Below, piece after piece: positions 1 through 11,240 of a stretch of DNA of 64,000 nt. Below the pieces are notes generated by a model. It was not told the DNA's origin. It saw nothing but the letters and a program-made list of their open reading frames with translations, and searched no databases. Within the stretch, counting starts at the first letter, position 1. Every line of letters starts with the position of its first letter. The stretch covers positions 1 to 64,000 of the forward strand of contig NW_026943443.1 in the NCBI RefSeq assembly GCF_024139115.2, given 5' to 3'. Both the position numbers and the translations under genes were made by a program. The DNA is from Armigeres subalbatus (Eukaryota; Arthropoda; Insecta; Diptera; Culicidae).

Positions 1-570
1 GTCGTAAATCAGATGTGATATTACATCTATTTTGTGTAACGAAAAAGTGACGTAATTAGAATTTCCTCCAAAATCAAGCGCTGTAAGAAATTTGTGACGT
101 AATATGTTCGACTTGTTTTTGTCTTTACAAAAACGACGTAATAAGCAGGCAAATGAAACCGCGCTTTCGGCAGCTGGGTTAGGGGTGTTCAGGAATTTTC
201 TTTCATGCTTCTAAAATATATTTAATATATTTAATATATATAAAATAATTTATATGTAATTGATTCTCATTTCAACTAACATGATTTTGAAACAACAAGT
301 TTTTGTACTAACAATATTACAAATTTTTCGTTTAGGATTTCATGATTTTATATTCTTAGATTTTTAGTTAGTGTTTAAGGATTTGTGAAATTTTTATAGA
401 CTTGTGAGCCGATAACAATATTGTCCGCAGTGGTGTGATAGAACATTTCCAGTCGGCAGTGGCGACGTGATGGCGTCGCACTGATTACAATCAGAAGCGG
501 CGCTGTGGGTCGGCGTGGACTTTTAGACTTTTGTTTGTCAACTTTTAATTTACTGCACTTTACCAAACAT
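1..570. repeat. Left-end region of CACAGC element with ACGTAAT motifs
   Basis: This stretch matches, in inverted orientation, the right edge of copy 2 (about 27300-27929) and, in direct orientation, the left edge of copy 3 (31296 to about 31660). GACGTAA recurs near positions 49, 99 and 134. The copies share a 'gttaggg(g/a)tgt(t/a)caggaattt' block near 176-200. No coding potential is apparent; the minus-strand ORF at 375-566 has no recognisable domain. Confidence 0.7.
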
Positions 571-572
571 TC

Positions 573-3290
573 GTGTGGAAATTTCTTAAGAAACTCCTCC
601 GAAAAGTTTACGGGATTTTTTTTCCCGGAAATTCATTCAAAAACTCCTTCGGAAATTCCTCTGCAAATTCCTGCTTGAACTCCTCCAGGACATCCACCGG
701 AAATTTCTCCAAGAGTTCATTTATATTTTTTTCGGAAGTACCTCCAGGAGTCAAGACAGAAACTACCACTGGAGTTCCTCAGGAAATTGCTTAATTGCTT
801 CAGGATTCTCTCCAGAAATTGCTCCAGAAGTTTCTTCAAAAACCCCTACAGAAGTTCCTCCGAAAAAATCACCCAAGAGTTCTTCCAGGACTTCCTCTGG
901 AAATTTCACAAAGAGATCCTCTGAAAATTTCACCGGAAATACCTCCAAGAGTTTCTTAGCAAACTACTCGAACAGTTCCTTTGGAAATTACTCCAGAAGT
1001 ACCTCCGAATTTTCTCCAGTAGAAATTCCTCCAGGACATAGTCCAAGAGTTTTTTTAATTCTTCGGAAATATTTCCAGAAGTCCCTCCGGAAATTCCTTC
1101 AGGAGTACCTTCGTAAATTCCTCCAGGAGTTTACGAAAAATTTCTCCAGGAGTTCCTCAAGGAATTCGTCCAGGAGATCCTGCGGAAATTCTTCCGCATA
1201 TTCCTTCTAAAACATCCATGAATTCCTTCAGAAGTTGCTTTAAGTATTGCTCCAGAGCTTCCCTAGGGAATTCCTCCAAAAGTTTCTTTGGAAAATCCTC
1301 CAAAAGTTCCTCAAATCATTCGTCCAGGAGTTCAACCGGCAATTCTTCCAAAAGCTCCTCCGGAAATTCCTTCAAAGTTCCTCGGGAATTTCCTCTCAAA
1401 ATTTCTCCAGAAATTCTTTCGAAAATTCTTCCGCAAGTTTCTTTTGAAATTTCTCCAGAAATTAGCTTTTTTTTTAAATTTCTCCAGAAGTTCCTCCGAA
1501 AATTCCCCCAGTCTCTTCGGAAATTCCACCATGAGTTCTTTTGGAAATTCCTCCGGAGTCCCTCAGAAAATTCCTTCAAGACTTCGGCAATTCCTTCAAA
1601 AGATTTAAAATAAAAATCATTTAGGAGTTTCACCAGAAATTCTTCCAGGATATCATAAAAGAAATATCTCTGGGAGTTCTTTCAAAAAGTTGTGCAGAAG
1701 TTCTTCTGAAAATTTCTCCAGAACTTACTCCAAGAAATTCTCTGAAAGTCCCTTCAGAGCGTTCTATGGAGTTTCTCAAGATATTCTTTCAAGAGCTCCT
1801 GCGCAAATCAATCCTTCCTGAAGTTACTCAAAAAAATCTTCCAGAAGTTCCACCAGAATTTCCTGCGGGAGTTTCTCAAGGAATTTCTCCAGAAGTTCCT
1901 TATGAAACTTTTCCAGGAGCTCCGTGAGAAATTACTTCTGGAATTGATCCAGAATATCCTCCAGAATATCGTCCACGAGATCCTTAAAGAATTTTCCCAA
2001 GAGTTCGTCCGGAAATTATTCAAGAAGACCCTCAGGAAGTTCATCCAGGAGTTTCTTCAAGACGTCCTCTGGAAGCTCCTCTAGTAGTTCCATTGAAAAT
2101 TAACCAAAAAGATCTTCCGAATTTTCCGGTTTTCCTTTAGAAGTTTTGATTTTTCAAAAGTTCTTCGGAAATACCTCCAGAAGCCTGGAATTTTTTTCCA
2201 GAGTACCTTCACAAATTCTTTCAGAAGTTTTTGATTTTGGAAATTCTTCCAGGAGTTCTTCAAGTAATTCGTCCAAGAATTTCTTTAAAAGGCTCTCAAG
2301 GAAAATTAAACTTCCTTTAACCCTTTATAAGGCAGACGAATCTAAACAATAAATTGACAAGAACAACAATAGAACACAATGTTTACATGATATTAAACTC
2401 AAATGTATGTTTGTTATACATTAAACAGTTCAGAAACATTGAAAAATGTGTGTCAATATATTTGCCACTGCCCGCCAAGCAGTAAAACATTGGTGGCAAT
2501 ATAGTTGCCACTGCCCGGCAAGCGGAAAAACAGGCAAAAACAAAAATATAATTTTTTTTAAATTTGGTTTTACGTTGAACCAGTCAAATCAAGGTACGTT
2601 ACATTTTTTGGTGAAGAGTCCTAATCAGAAAACGCATTATAAGTGAAAAATTCGCGTTTTTTCTCCCAAGGGGACCCTTGGGAAAAAACACAATTTCGTC
2701 AAAATCCAAAAACCAAATATACAGAAAAGCAAAAGCTTTTTCACGCTAATCACATAGTAATCTAACACAGGAGATTCAAAATGATTGATACCAACGGAAA
2801 AAATATATCTTTGTCGTTTTCTTAACGAATTATAACTGAAAATCCTTCTTCCACTCGAAACTTACGCTCTGTTCGTAAAAAAACTGTTCTCAAATTGACA
2901 TTTCAATTTTTTTATGGCTCAAATCCATCTGGGGTGTTACTAGGAAGCAAATAAAGTCACTACATGTGAAATAATAAGTAGAGCTCTTGTTAATAAATAG
3001 AAAAACATATTTTTTGTTGGTGGCAATATAGTTGCCACTGCCTTATAAAGGGTTAAATATTCCTCCACAAGCTCCTCTAGAACTTTTCCAGGAAATTCTT
3101 TTGAAAGTTTCTTTTGAAAATCCTCCAAGAGATTATCCAAAAATACCTCCAGAAATTTCTTTGGAGATTCCTCCTTCGAAAATTACTCCAGAAGATCCTT
3201 CAGAAAATCCTTTGGAAATTTCTCCATAAGCCCTTCCTGAAAATTTCTCTAAAAGTTCATTCGGAAATTCATAATGGCGTTCTTATATAA
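573..3290. repeat. 12-bp minisatellite, CTCC-rich arm (copy 1)
   Basis: Degenerate tandem repeat of a roughly 12-bp unit whose plus strand reads TTCCTCCAGAAG or TTCCTCCGGAAA-like. It is interrupted by a TTAA-flanked MITE at 2321-3052 and resumes at about 3057. The 12-bp period keeps several frames open, so many ORFs with repeating Ser/Phe/Arg or Glu/Leu/Phe appear here; they have no domain and are not genes. Confidence 0.85.
2321..3052. mobile_element. piggyBac-like MITE (TTAA target site)
   Basis: A 732-bp insertion flanked by TTAA at 2317-2320 and 3053-3056. Its ends are inverted repeats, CCCTTTATAAGGCAG at the left and the complement CTGCCTTATAAAGGG at the right. A subterminal block, TTGGTGGCAATATAGTTGCC, occurs near 2490 and again near 3019. 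TTAA duplication with a terminal CCC is the hallmark of the piggyBac superfamily. No transposase ORF is present, so this is a non-autonomous derivative. It interrupts the minisatellite arm. Confidence 0.85.
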
Positions 3291-5735
3291 AACCCGCCGG
3301 AAGTTTCTCCGGAGAAACCTTTGGAAGAATTTTCTGGAAACTCCTTGCGTGGAGGTTCAGGGAAGTTTTCATTTCTGGAGCAATTTCTGGATCTCCTGGA
3401 AGAAATTGTGATAGAACTCTTGGAAGAATCTCTGGAGAATCCCTTTTAGAATTTTATGGAAGAATTTATGAGCTAACTCCAGAAGGAATTTCTGATAGAA
3501 CTCTTGAAGAAATTTCTGCAGGAGTTCCTCCAAAAATTCCTTCTGTTTCTTCGGATTTTTCGGGGATCCTCCTAACCCAGAGATCCCTCCAAGAAATCCT
3601 CATGAATTAGCTCGAAAATTGAATCAAAAAATTCTTGAGGAACTCCTGGATGGATTCATGAAGATAGTTTCGGAAAATTTTCCGAAGGAGCTCCTGGAAG
3701 ATTTTATTGAGGAACTTTTCTGGGAAACTTCTGGGAATTTTGGAGAATTTCTTGGAGTAATTTTTGGAGAAATTTCAGGCGAATTTCTGAAGATCTTTCC
3801 GAACCAACTCGTGAATATTTTTTTGGAGGAACACCAGGAGAAATGTCTGCGGGAATTTTCAAAGAAGCTTCTGGACGAATTTTTGGAAGAACTCTTTCTG
3901 GAAATTCGGGAGAGACTCCTAAAGGAATTTTCGAAGGAACTCCTGGAGGTATTCTTGAGAAACTCCTGGAAGAATTTCTGGAGGATCGCCTGGAGAAATT
4001 TTCGCAAGAACTTTTGGAAGAATTTTCGGAGGAAGTTCTGAAGAGACTTTGGGAGAAAATCCCGAAGGTATTTCTGGGGGAGCTTTTGGAAGGTTTTCCA
4101 AACAAATTTTCTGAGAAATTTCCTGGAAAAGTTCGACAGGTACTTCTTGAAGAATTCCTGAAGGTATTTCCGAAGAATTTTTTTATGAAAACTGTTGGAG
4201 AAAGTCCTGGAGAAACTTCTGGAGAAAAAGCGAAGGATTTCCTAGAGTAGTTTCCAAATGAACTCCTGTAGGAGTTTTCGGAGCAATTTCTCGAGTAATA
4301 TCCGAAAGAACTCCTGGGGAATATTTCTTGAGGAACTCCTGGAGGATATTCTTGTGAAATTTTTGAATCAATTAAGGAAGGAATTTTCAGAAGGATTCTT
4401 GGAGGATTTTTCGAAGTACTTTTCGAAAGAGCTCCTGGAAGAGTTTCCTGAAGAACTTCTGGTTAATTTGTTGAGAAACTTATGGGAGAATTTTTGGTGG
4501 ACTTTCTTAAGGAATTTTCGCAGTGTTTCTTGGAGTAATTTCTGAATAAATTTTTAGACGAACTTTTGGTGAACGTTCTGAAGGAAATCCTGGAGTAATT
4601 TTTGATGGAACTTCTGGAGGAATTACCAAAGCAGCTTCTAGGGCAGTTTCTGGAGAAACATACGGAGTAAACGCCTGGAAAAAAATTCGAAGAAACAGAA
4701 GGAATTTTTGGAGGAACTCCTGCAGAATTTTCTTGTAAAACTCCCGGCGGGATTTTCAGAAGAATGCCGTTATGAATTTCCGAAGGAACTTCCAGAGGAA
4801 TTTTCGAGAGGGCTTTCGGAGAAATTTCCAAAGGAATTCCTAAAGGATCTTCTGGAATAATTTTCGAAGGAAATTCTGGAGGGACTTAGGGAGGAATCTC
4901 CGAAGGAATTTCTTGAGGTATTTTTGGATAATCTCTTGGAGGATTTTCCAAAGAAACTTTTAGAAGAATTTCCTGGAAAAGTTCTAGAGGAGCTTGTGGA
5001 GGAATATTTAAAGAAAGTTCTAGATGAACATCCGGAGGAACATCTGGAGAAATTCCTGGAAGAGATTCAGAAAAATTTGCGGAAGAATTTCCGAACAAGT
5101 CTTCAAAGGAATTCCTTGAGAACTTTTTAGAGGAACTCTTGGACGAATTACTTGAAGAACTCCTTGAAGAATTAAAAAAAACTCCTTCCCGAAAAAACTC
5201 CTGATATTTCCGGATAAATTTCAAAAGGAACTCGTGGGGGAGTTTTCATATGACGAGTTGGAGAAACTCTGGAGAAATTCCTTAAGAAACACCTGGAGGA
5301 AATTCTGGTGGAACTTCTGGAAGTTTTTGATTGTTTGAGTAACTTCAGGAAGGATTGGTTTGCGCAGGAGCTCTTGAAAGAATATCTTGAGAAACTCCAT
5401 AGAACGCTCTGAAGGGATTTTCAGAGGTTTTCTTGAAGTAATTTCTGAAAAAAAATTCAGAAGAACTTCTGTAGAACTTGTAGAGACTTTACTTTTATGA
5501 TCTCCTGGAAGAATTTCCGGTGGAACTCCAACAGGTTTTTTTTGAGAATCTTTTGAAGGAATTGCTGAACTCCTGGAGGTATTTCCTGGGGGACTCCTGG
5601 AGGACTTCTTCAGGAATTTCTGAAGGAACTTCCGGAGGTTTCTGGAGAAAATTCTGGAGAACTTTCCAAAAGAACTCTTGGTGGAATTTCCGAAGAGACT
5701 GGAGGAATTTTCGGAGGAACTTCTGGAGAAATAAA
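3290..5735. repeat. 12-bp minisatellite, GGAG-rich arm (copy 1)
   Basis: Same unit as the upstream arm but on the opposite strand: the plus strand now reads GGAGGAACTCCT and GGAGGAATTTCT-like units. The switch occurs at about 3240-3300. The two arms form an imperfect palindrome of roughly 2 kb per side. ORFs rich in Glu-Leu-Leu-Glu-Glu-Phe are a by-product of the repeat. Confidence 0.85.
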
Positions 5736-5840
5736 ATAAAAGCTGCTTAAGGAATTTGGAACAGAATTTCTGGATAAATTTCCATTGGGTACGTCTTGAG
5801 AAGTTGCGTCACGGCATATTAATATTTTTTTTGCTGTGTA

Positions 5841-7980
5841 CAGAAAACTATTTTTTCTTATTCCTTCAAGTGGTATTCAAGTTCTATTCCTAAGCTCAAT
5901 ATTTAAATATGTTTGTTTAATCTCAACGAATTACAAAATTACAACAATAACGACAGGCTTGCTGTCGAGTATAACAATCCAGGAAATATTTTCCCATAAT
6001 GCCAGTCAGCTTATTTACCCTTCCCGCTATGAATAATAGCATCACAAACAATGAATACCCAACACTGACCGCGTTTCTCACAAACTATGGTCAATTGTCT
6101 AAATTTGATGGTCTCTGGTCAATGTACGCTTTGTGCTTGCCGCAGGATGGGCCGGGGTTGAGAACACCAGATTCTCATTCATTTTCCGACTAATGGATGA
6201 CTCCTATCGTGATGGGACGGCGAAAAGTCGTCGAGTCTGAAAGCGAGTTCGTGATCCATTTGTTCCGTTCCCAGCAAGTCGGCTGCCTATATGTGGGAAA
6301 CATCAGCGTTTGTATTAGCATTGTTCGGCATTGATGACGACGACGGAAGAAGGCCTCGCTTCCGGAAAATTTCCGTCATTAGCATCTATAAATTAGGTAT
6401 CGCTGTATTGTGCGCACTGGGGCTGGGGGGCGCTGGGAAGTGCTTCGTTTAGGGGGTGATATCAGCTGTCACGTATACTTCCTGCATTGTGATGTCTTGA
6501 TTAAAGCACATCCTAACCGGGGGCATCGATGTCGGAGCCGCAGCAGAACGAAATTTGTTTTCGGGTGCCCCTTCCTATATCGTTGCGGTTCTGAGAAACG
6601 CTGCTTACCCATCTTCATTTCAGTGTTTTGTCTGCCAGTAGAGCCAGTAGCACTTGCTGTCCTAATCATTTTAAGTTGATGGCAATATGGGGCAATCGAG
6701 ATGTTGTGAGACAATATGGACCTTTCAATGATGAAGCGTGACTAACAAAGGGACAATAATTGGTTTAATTTATAACAAGGAGCAGGAAGGCTAAGTCACC
6801 CTAGAAGGCTTCTTAATTCGAGTACCATATTGTGTGTTCGCGTGTCTATTAATATGAGATAAACTTTTTCTGGTTTTCTTCTTCTAGACCTTTCGCGTTT
6901 ATCAATTAAGTGTTCTAGATGAACACCCAAATAATTCATTCAGTGTTTTCGATGCTATCCAATGCAAATGTGTTCAGATGTTATGTGGCAATCACAAAGA
7001 TACTCTATGTTCAGAGAAACTTGTTGACAGAAATTTATATTTAGCGGGACCCATATCCGAAACAGTGCACTTTTTTCCTTATTTGCTTTCTTATCCGCTA
7101 GATAGACCGTTGTGTCTAATAATATCGTTTTTGCCTTTCGCGTATTTCATCTATGAGAACTTGTTCCGTAGAGTTAGCTCGCATTTCATGCTTGAATCGA
7201 GGTCAGATTAACATTTCGGAAACGCCAGTAATAAATCTTCGACTCATTAGGACTTGCACTATGCATGCAAAGCTCAAATGTTCATTGTAATGGTTCGTAC
7301 GCATCTCTGAGAAACAGCGCGCTACTCGCCAGTGTGTTACGCCGCTTGTATAGTGTTCAGCTCGTGATTCTCGCAATTGCTGCATTGGCAGAATTCCCAA
7401 AAAATTAAACCTCGTTCTATGGAACACGTTTGCCCAACCACAAGCTGTACTTTGATTCGTTTTTGAACAGTCTGAAAATTAAAAGAATAAAATTAACCGG
7501 AGTAACATTGCTAGGAAATTCTTCTGGAACGAAAAGGCCATTAAAACTTTTTCGGTTCACTCTTCGGCTGCAGAAGCCAGCTCGACACAAACTTTGCTTC
7601 GGATAGTTATATGTAGCGGTAGCAATACATATCGAAAAGTTATCCAACTTGAATTCGGCCAGTTGGCCGGTCGTTTTCATCTCACAACTTTTGTTCCTCT
7701 CTTTAATGCTTTTGGGCTGCATATCTTACTGAAGGTGGAACTGTGCCTTAACTGATGTTCTCTTTTTGTGGGGAATTCATAGCTCCAGGGCGAGAAACCC
7801 TTTACCTCCTCCGTATCATCCCCTTTCACTGTTCACATCGCTTCGTTTCCGTCGTCCTGTTCTGCAATTGGACCAGGGGAGTTTGGTTTAAATCGTACTT
7901 TCGATTTGAATAAATCAGTTTATTGTAACATTCATCCTGTTAAATTTTGTTTAAAATTAACACCGATAAGTATCTGACAG
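5841..7980. other. No gene recognised
   Basis: Moderate base composition without an evident repeat array. Several ORFs of 60-100 codons occur (for example 6410-6679 plus, 7417-7722 minus), but none shows a known domain, and some begin at GTG or TTG rather than ATG. I read this as host intergenic or intronic DNA. A spliced host exon cannot be excluded. Confidence 0.5.
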
Positions 7981-8029
7981 ACAGAATCAAAGTGATTTTT
8001 CTATTTTATATTTCTTATTTTTTATTTCT

Positions 8030-8895
8030 TTTTTATTTTAAAATTTTCAAATTTTTAAATTTTTAAATTTTTAAATTTTTAAATTTTTAAAATCTCAAAA
8101 TTTTAAAATTTCTAGATTGTTAAATTTTTAAATTTTTAAATTTTCAATTCAATTTTAAGTTTTAAATTTTAAATTTTAAATTCAAAAATTTCAAATTTTG
8201 AATTTTAGATTTTATGTTTTAAATTTCAAATTTCAAATTTCAAATTTTAAATTTTAATTTTTAAATTTTTGAATTTTTCAATTTTAAAATTTTAAAATTT
8301 TAAAATTTTTAAATTTTTAATTTTAAAAATTTTAAATTTTAAAATTTTAAAATTTTAAATTTTAATTTTTAATTTTTAAATTCAAATTTTAAAATTTTAA
8401 AACCCTAAAATTTTAAAATTTTAAAATTTTAAAATTTTAAAATTTTAAAATTTTTTACATTTTTAATTTTTAAATTTCTTAAATTTTGAAATTTTAAAAC
8501 TTTGAAATTTTAAAATTTTTAAATTTTAAAATTTTTAAATTTTAAATTTTTGAATTTTTAAATTTTTAAATTTTAGGTTTTTAAATTTTTAAATTTTTAA
8601 ATTTTTTTATTTTTAAATATTTAAATTTTTAAATTTTAAAATTTTTAAGTCTTTAAATTTTTAAATCTTTAAATTTTTAAATTTTTAAAATTTTAAATCT
8701 TTAAGTTTTTAAATTTTAAAATTTTTAAATTTTTTAATTTCTAAATTTTTAAATTTTTAAATTTTAAAATTTAAATTTTTTTTAACTTTTTAACTTTTTA
8801 AATTTTTAATTTTTAAATTTTTAAATTTTTAATTTTTAAATTTTGAAATTTTGAAATTTTGAAATTTTGAAATTTTTAAATGTTCAAATTTTAAA
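8030..8895. repeat. AT satellite, AAATTTTT octamer
   Basis: Nearly continuous degenerate array of an 8-bp unit AAATTTTT, with variants such as AAAATTTT and GAAATTTT. It is almost free of G and C. It precedes a related CAATTTTT array at 9260-10250, separated by a non-repetitive island. Confidence 0.9.
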
Positions 8896-9260
8896 TTTTA
8901 AATCAGTTTGAATATGAATCTAAAACATTCGTTGTCCCAGCAGCTGTTCTAGATTCATTTTTTATACCAGTCAAATGTCAACTGGTATAACGCTCCGTTC
9001 TATTTTCTGCAGATTTGAACCACGATTGAATTACGAGGTTCAAATATTTTTCAATTGTTTTGGTGTATGAATGCGTCATTTTATCTACGGATCAATCCAC
9101 CTTGCAATTACGGTTCCTTTCTTGGCGCCAACATAATGATTTCATTTAATTGAAAATTTGAAAAACATGAATAGAACACTGCTGGAGAAACCAGCGAGTT
9201 TGTTCTATTTGGCTCCAGATTCAGTGGTCGAAAATTATGAATGAAACTGAATCACTCCTG
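8896..9260. other. Non-repetitive island between AT satellites
   Basis: About 365 bp of ordinary-complexity DNA between two AT arrays. It contains a local inverted pair, ACCAGT(C)AAATG/CAACTGGT, near 8966-8988. No ORF or recognised repeat. It could be the remains of an insertion, or the sequence in which the arrays grew. Confidence 0.4.
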
Positions 9261-10250
9261 ATTTCACTCTATTTTAAAATTTTAAAATTTTTCAATTTTT
9301 AAATTTTTGAATTTTAAAATTTTTAAATTTTTAAATTTTTAAATTTTTAAATTCCTTAATTTTTAAATCTTTTAAATTTTCAAATTTTAAAATTTTTAAA
9401 TTTTCCAATTTTCAATTTTTTAAATTTCATTTTTTTATCTTAAAATTTCTTAAACTTAAAATTTTAAAATTTTAAAATTCTTCAATCTTCAATTTTTCAA
9501 TTTTTCTGTATTTCAATTTATCAATTTTCCAATTTTTCAATTTTTCAATTTTCAATTTCTCAAATTTTCAATTTTTCAATTTTTCAATTTTTAATTTTAA
9601 AATTTTATTTTTTTTAAAATTTTTCAGTTTTTAATTTTTTCAATTTTTCAATTTTCAATTTCTCAAATTTTCAATTTTTCAATTTTTCAATTTTTAATTT
9701 TAAAATTTTATTTTTTTTAAAATTTTTCAGTTTTTAATTTTTTCAATTTTTCTATTCTTCAATTTTTTAATTTTTGATTTTTTTAATTTTCCAATACTTC
9801 AATTCTTCAATCTTCAATTTTTCAATTTTGCAAGTTTTCAATTTTTCATGTTTTCAATTTTTTAATTTTTCAATTTTCCAATTTTTTATTTTTTCAATTT
9901 TTGATTTTTTAAATTTTTCAATACTTCAATTCTTCAATCTTCAATTTTTCAATTTTTCAATTTTTCAATTTTTCAATTTTTCAATTTTTCAATTTTTCAA
10001 TTTTTCAATTTTTCAATTTTTCAATTTTTCAATTTTAAATTTTTTAAGTGCTTGAATTTTTGAATTCTCTACTTTTTAAATTTTTAAGTTTTAATTTTTT
10101 TTTATTCTTAAGAATTATATTTTTTTTTAATTTGAATATTTGAAATAATTTTAATGTTAAAATTTTCTAATTTTAAAATTTGTTATGTTTAATCAAATTA
10201 TTGAATTCTCAAATTTTTAATTTTTTAAATGCTTGAATTTTCAAATTTTT
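9260..10250. repeat. AT satellite, CAATTTTT octamer
   Basis: Array of an 8-bp unit CAATTTTT, degenerate at the edges. From about 9940 to 10035 it is an essentially perfect run of about twelve units. A block of about 103 bp is duplicated in tandem (about 9537-9639 and 9640-9742). The 93-codon plus ORF at 9774-10055, rich in Phe, Asn, Ile and Ser, is a translation of the repeat and not a gene. Confidence 0.9.
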
Positions 10251-10273
10251 ATTTGTTTTTATTTTTAGAAATT

Positions 10274-10529
10274 AGGCCGATACAAATATTTAAAATCCAT
10301 TTTGTCTCCCCCCCCCTCCATGGATTTTTTTGCCAAAAAATAATATTTTGAGGGGCAACAAAATAAAATTCGGATAATTTTGAGGATTTTCAAAACATTC
10401 TTCAACACATCCGAGGAGTTTTTATTATTTTTTTCATTTTAATATTTATTTTTTATTAACACCGCTACTCCCCCTGGACCTTTCGGAGACCAGTAGGACA
10501 ACAAGTAAATTAAATATTTGTAACGGCCT
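10274..10529. mobile_element. Small GGCCG-type MITE
   Basis: Imperfect terminal inverted repeats: AGGCCGATACAAATATTTAA at the left and the complement of AAGGCCGTTACAAATATTTA at the right. The element is 256 bp with no coding capacity. Its left part has a C-run (TCTCCCCCCCC). A related element with the same GGCCGTTAC end lies at about 60653-61174. The target site is lost in AT-rich flanks. Confidence 0.65.
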
Positions 10530-11240
10530 TATATTTTTTTAAATTTGAAAATTTAGAAATTTTTAAAATTAGAAATTTTTAAATATTCAAATTTTTATAT
10601 TTTAAAATTTTTGAATATATTAAAGTTTTTAAATATTTAAATTTTTTTCAAGTTTTTTCAACTTCGAATTTTTAATTTTTAATTTTGGTTTCTGTTTTTT
10701 TTTTGTTTCATTTTTTTATTTTGTATTTCCGGTTTTTCATTTCATCTTTCTGATGTCTGGTTTCTGCTATCTGATCTCTGTTTTCTGGTTTCTAATTTAT
10801 GATTTGATTTTTCTGTTTAATTATTTCAGATTTCTTACTTCTGATGTCCGGTTTATGATTTCTGATTTTTGAGTTTGATTTCTGATTTCTGATTTCCGAT
10901 TTTGGATTTAGATCTAGGATTTTGGATTTTGATTATCTGATTTCCGATTTCTGACTTTTCACAATCAGTCTGCGATTACCGTTTCCAAATTTAAAAATTT
11001 TCGATTTCTGATTTTCCAATTTTAATATTCGGTACTCGATATTTGTTTTCAAATTCCAATTTCCAATATCCGATTTTCGATTTTCAATTTACGATTACCG
11101 ATTTCGAGTTTCTGATGATTGATTGTCGGTTTCCTATTTTCGATCTTTGTCTTTCGACAGCCTTTTTTCAATTCGATTTCTATCCAATGATATCCATTTT
11201 CCGATCCTCGTTTTTCGATCTCCTGAATTCAGTTAGATCC
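10530..11240. repeat. AT-rich stretch and TTTCTGA-type array
   Basis: About 10530-10690 is AAATTT-type low-complexity DNA. About 10700-11240 is a degenerate array of a 7-bp unit, TTTCTGA or TTTCCGA, drifting to GATTTTCGA. It differs from the octamer arrays in unit length and G/C content. The plus ORF at 11043-11348 is mostly translated repeat. Confidence 0.75.

Larger units (their letters stand above)
1..5838. mobile_element. CACAGC element, copy 1 (left end outside window)
   Basis: Inverted-repeat DNA element of a family present three times here. The right end at 5838 reads ...TTTTTTGCTGTG and is followed by TA (5839-5840). By comparison with copy 3, position 1 lies about 60 bp inside the left end, so the left terminus is just outside the window. 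Left-end sequence fills 1 to about 570. The middle is a 12-bp minisatellite in two opposed arms, and only about 100 bp of right-end sequence remains, so copy 1 looks internally deleted relative to copies 2 and 3. No transposase was recognised. The TA target site would fit a Tc1/mariner-type or other TA-specific enzyme acting in trans, but that is inference. Confidence 0.75.

Noticed and set aside
3619..4250. Overlapping ORFs of 120-140 codons with repeated Glu-Leu-Leu-Glu-Phe
   Set aside because: They are translations of the 12-bp minisatellite, open in several frames on both strands, with no domain and no codon bias.
9774..10055. 93-codon ORF rich in Phe, Asn and Ser
   Set aside because: Direct translation of the CAATTTTT octamer array.
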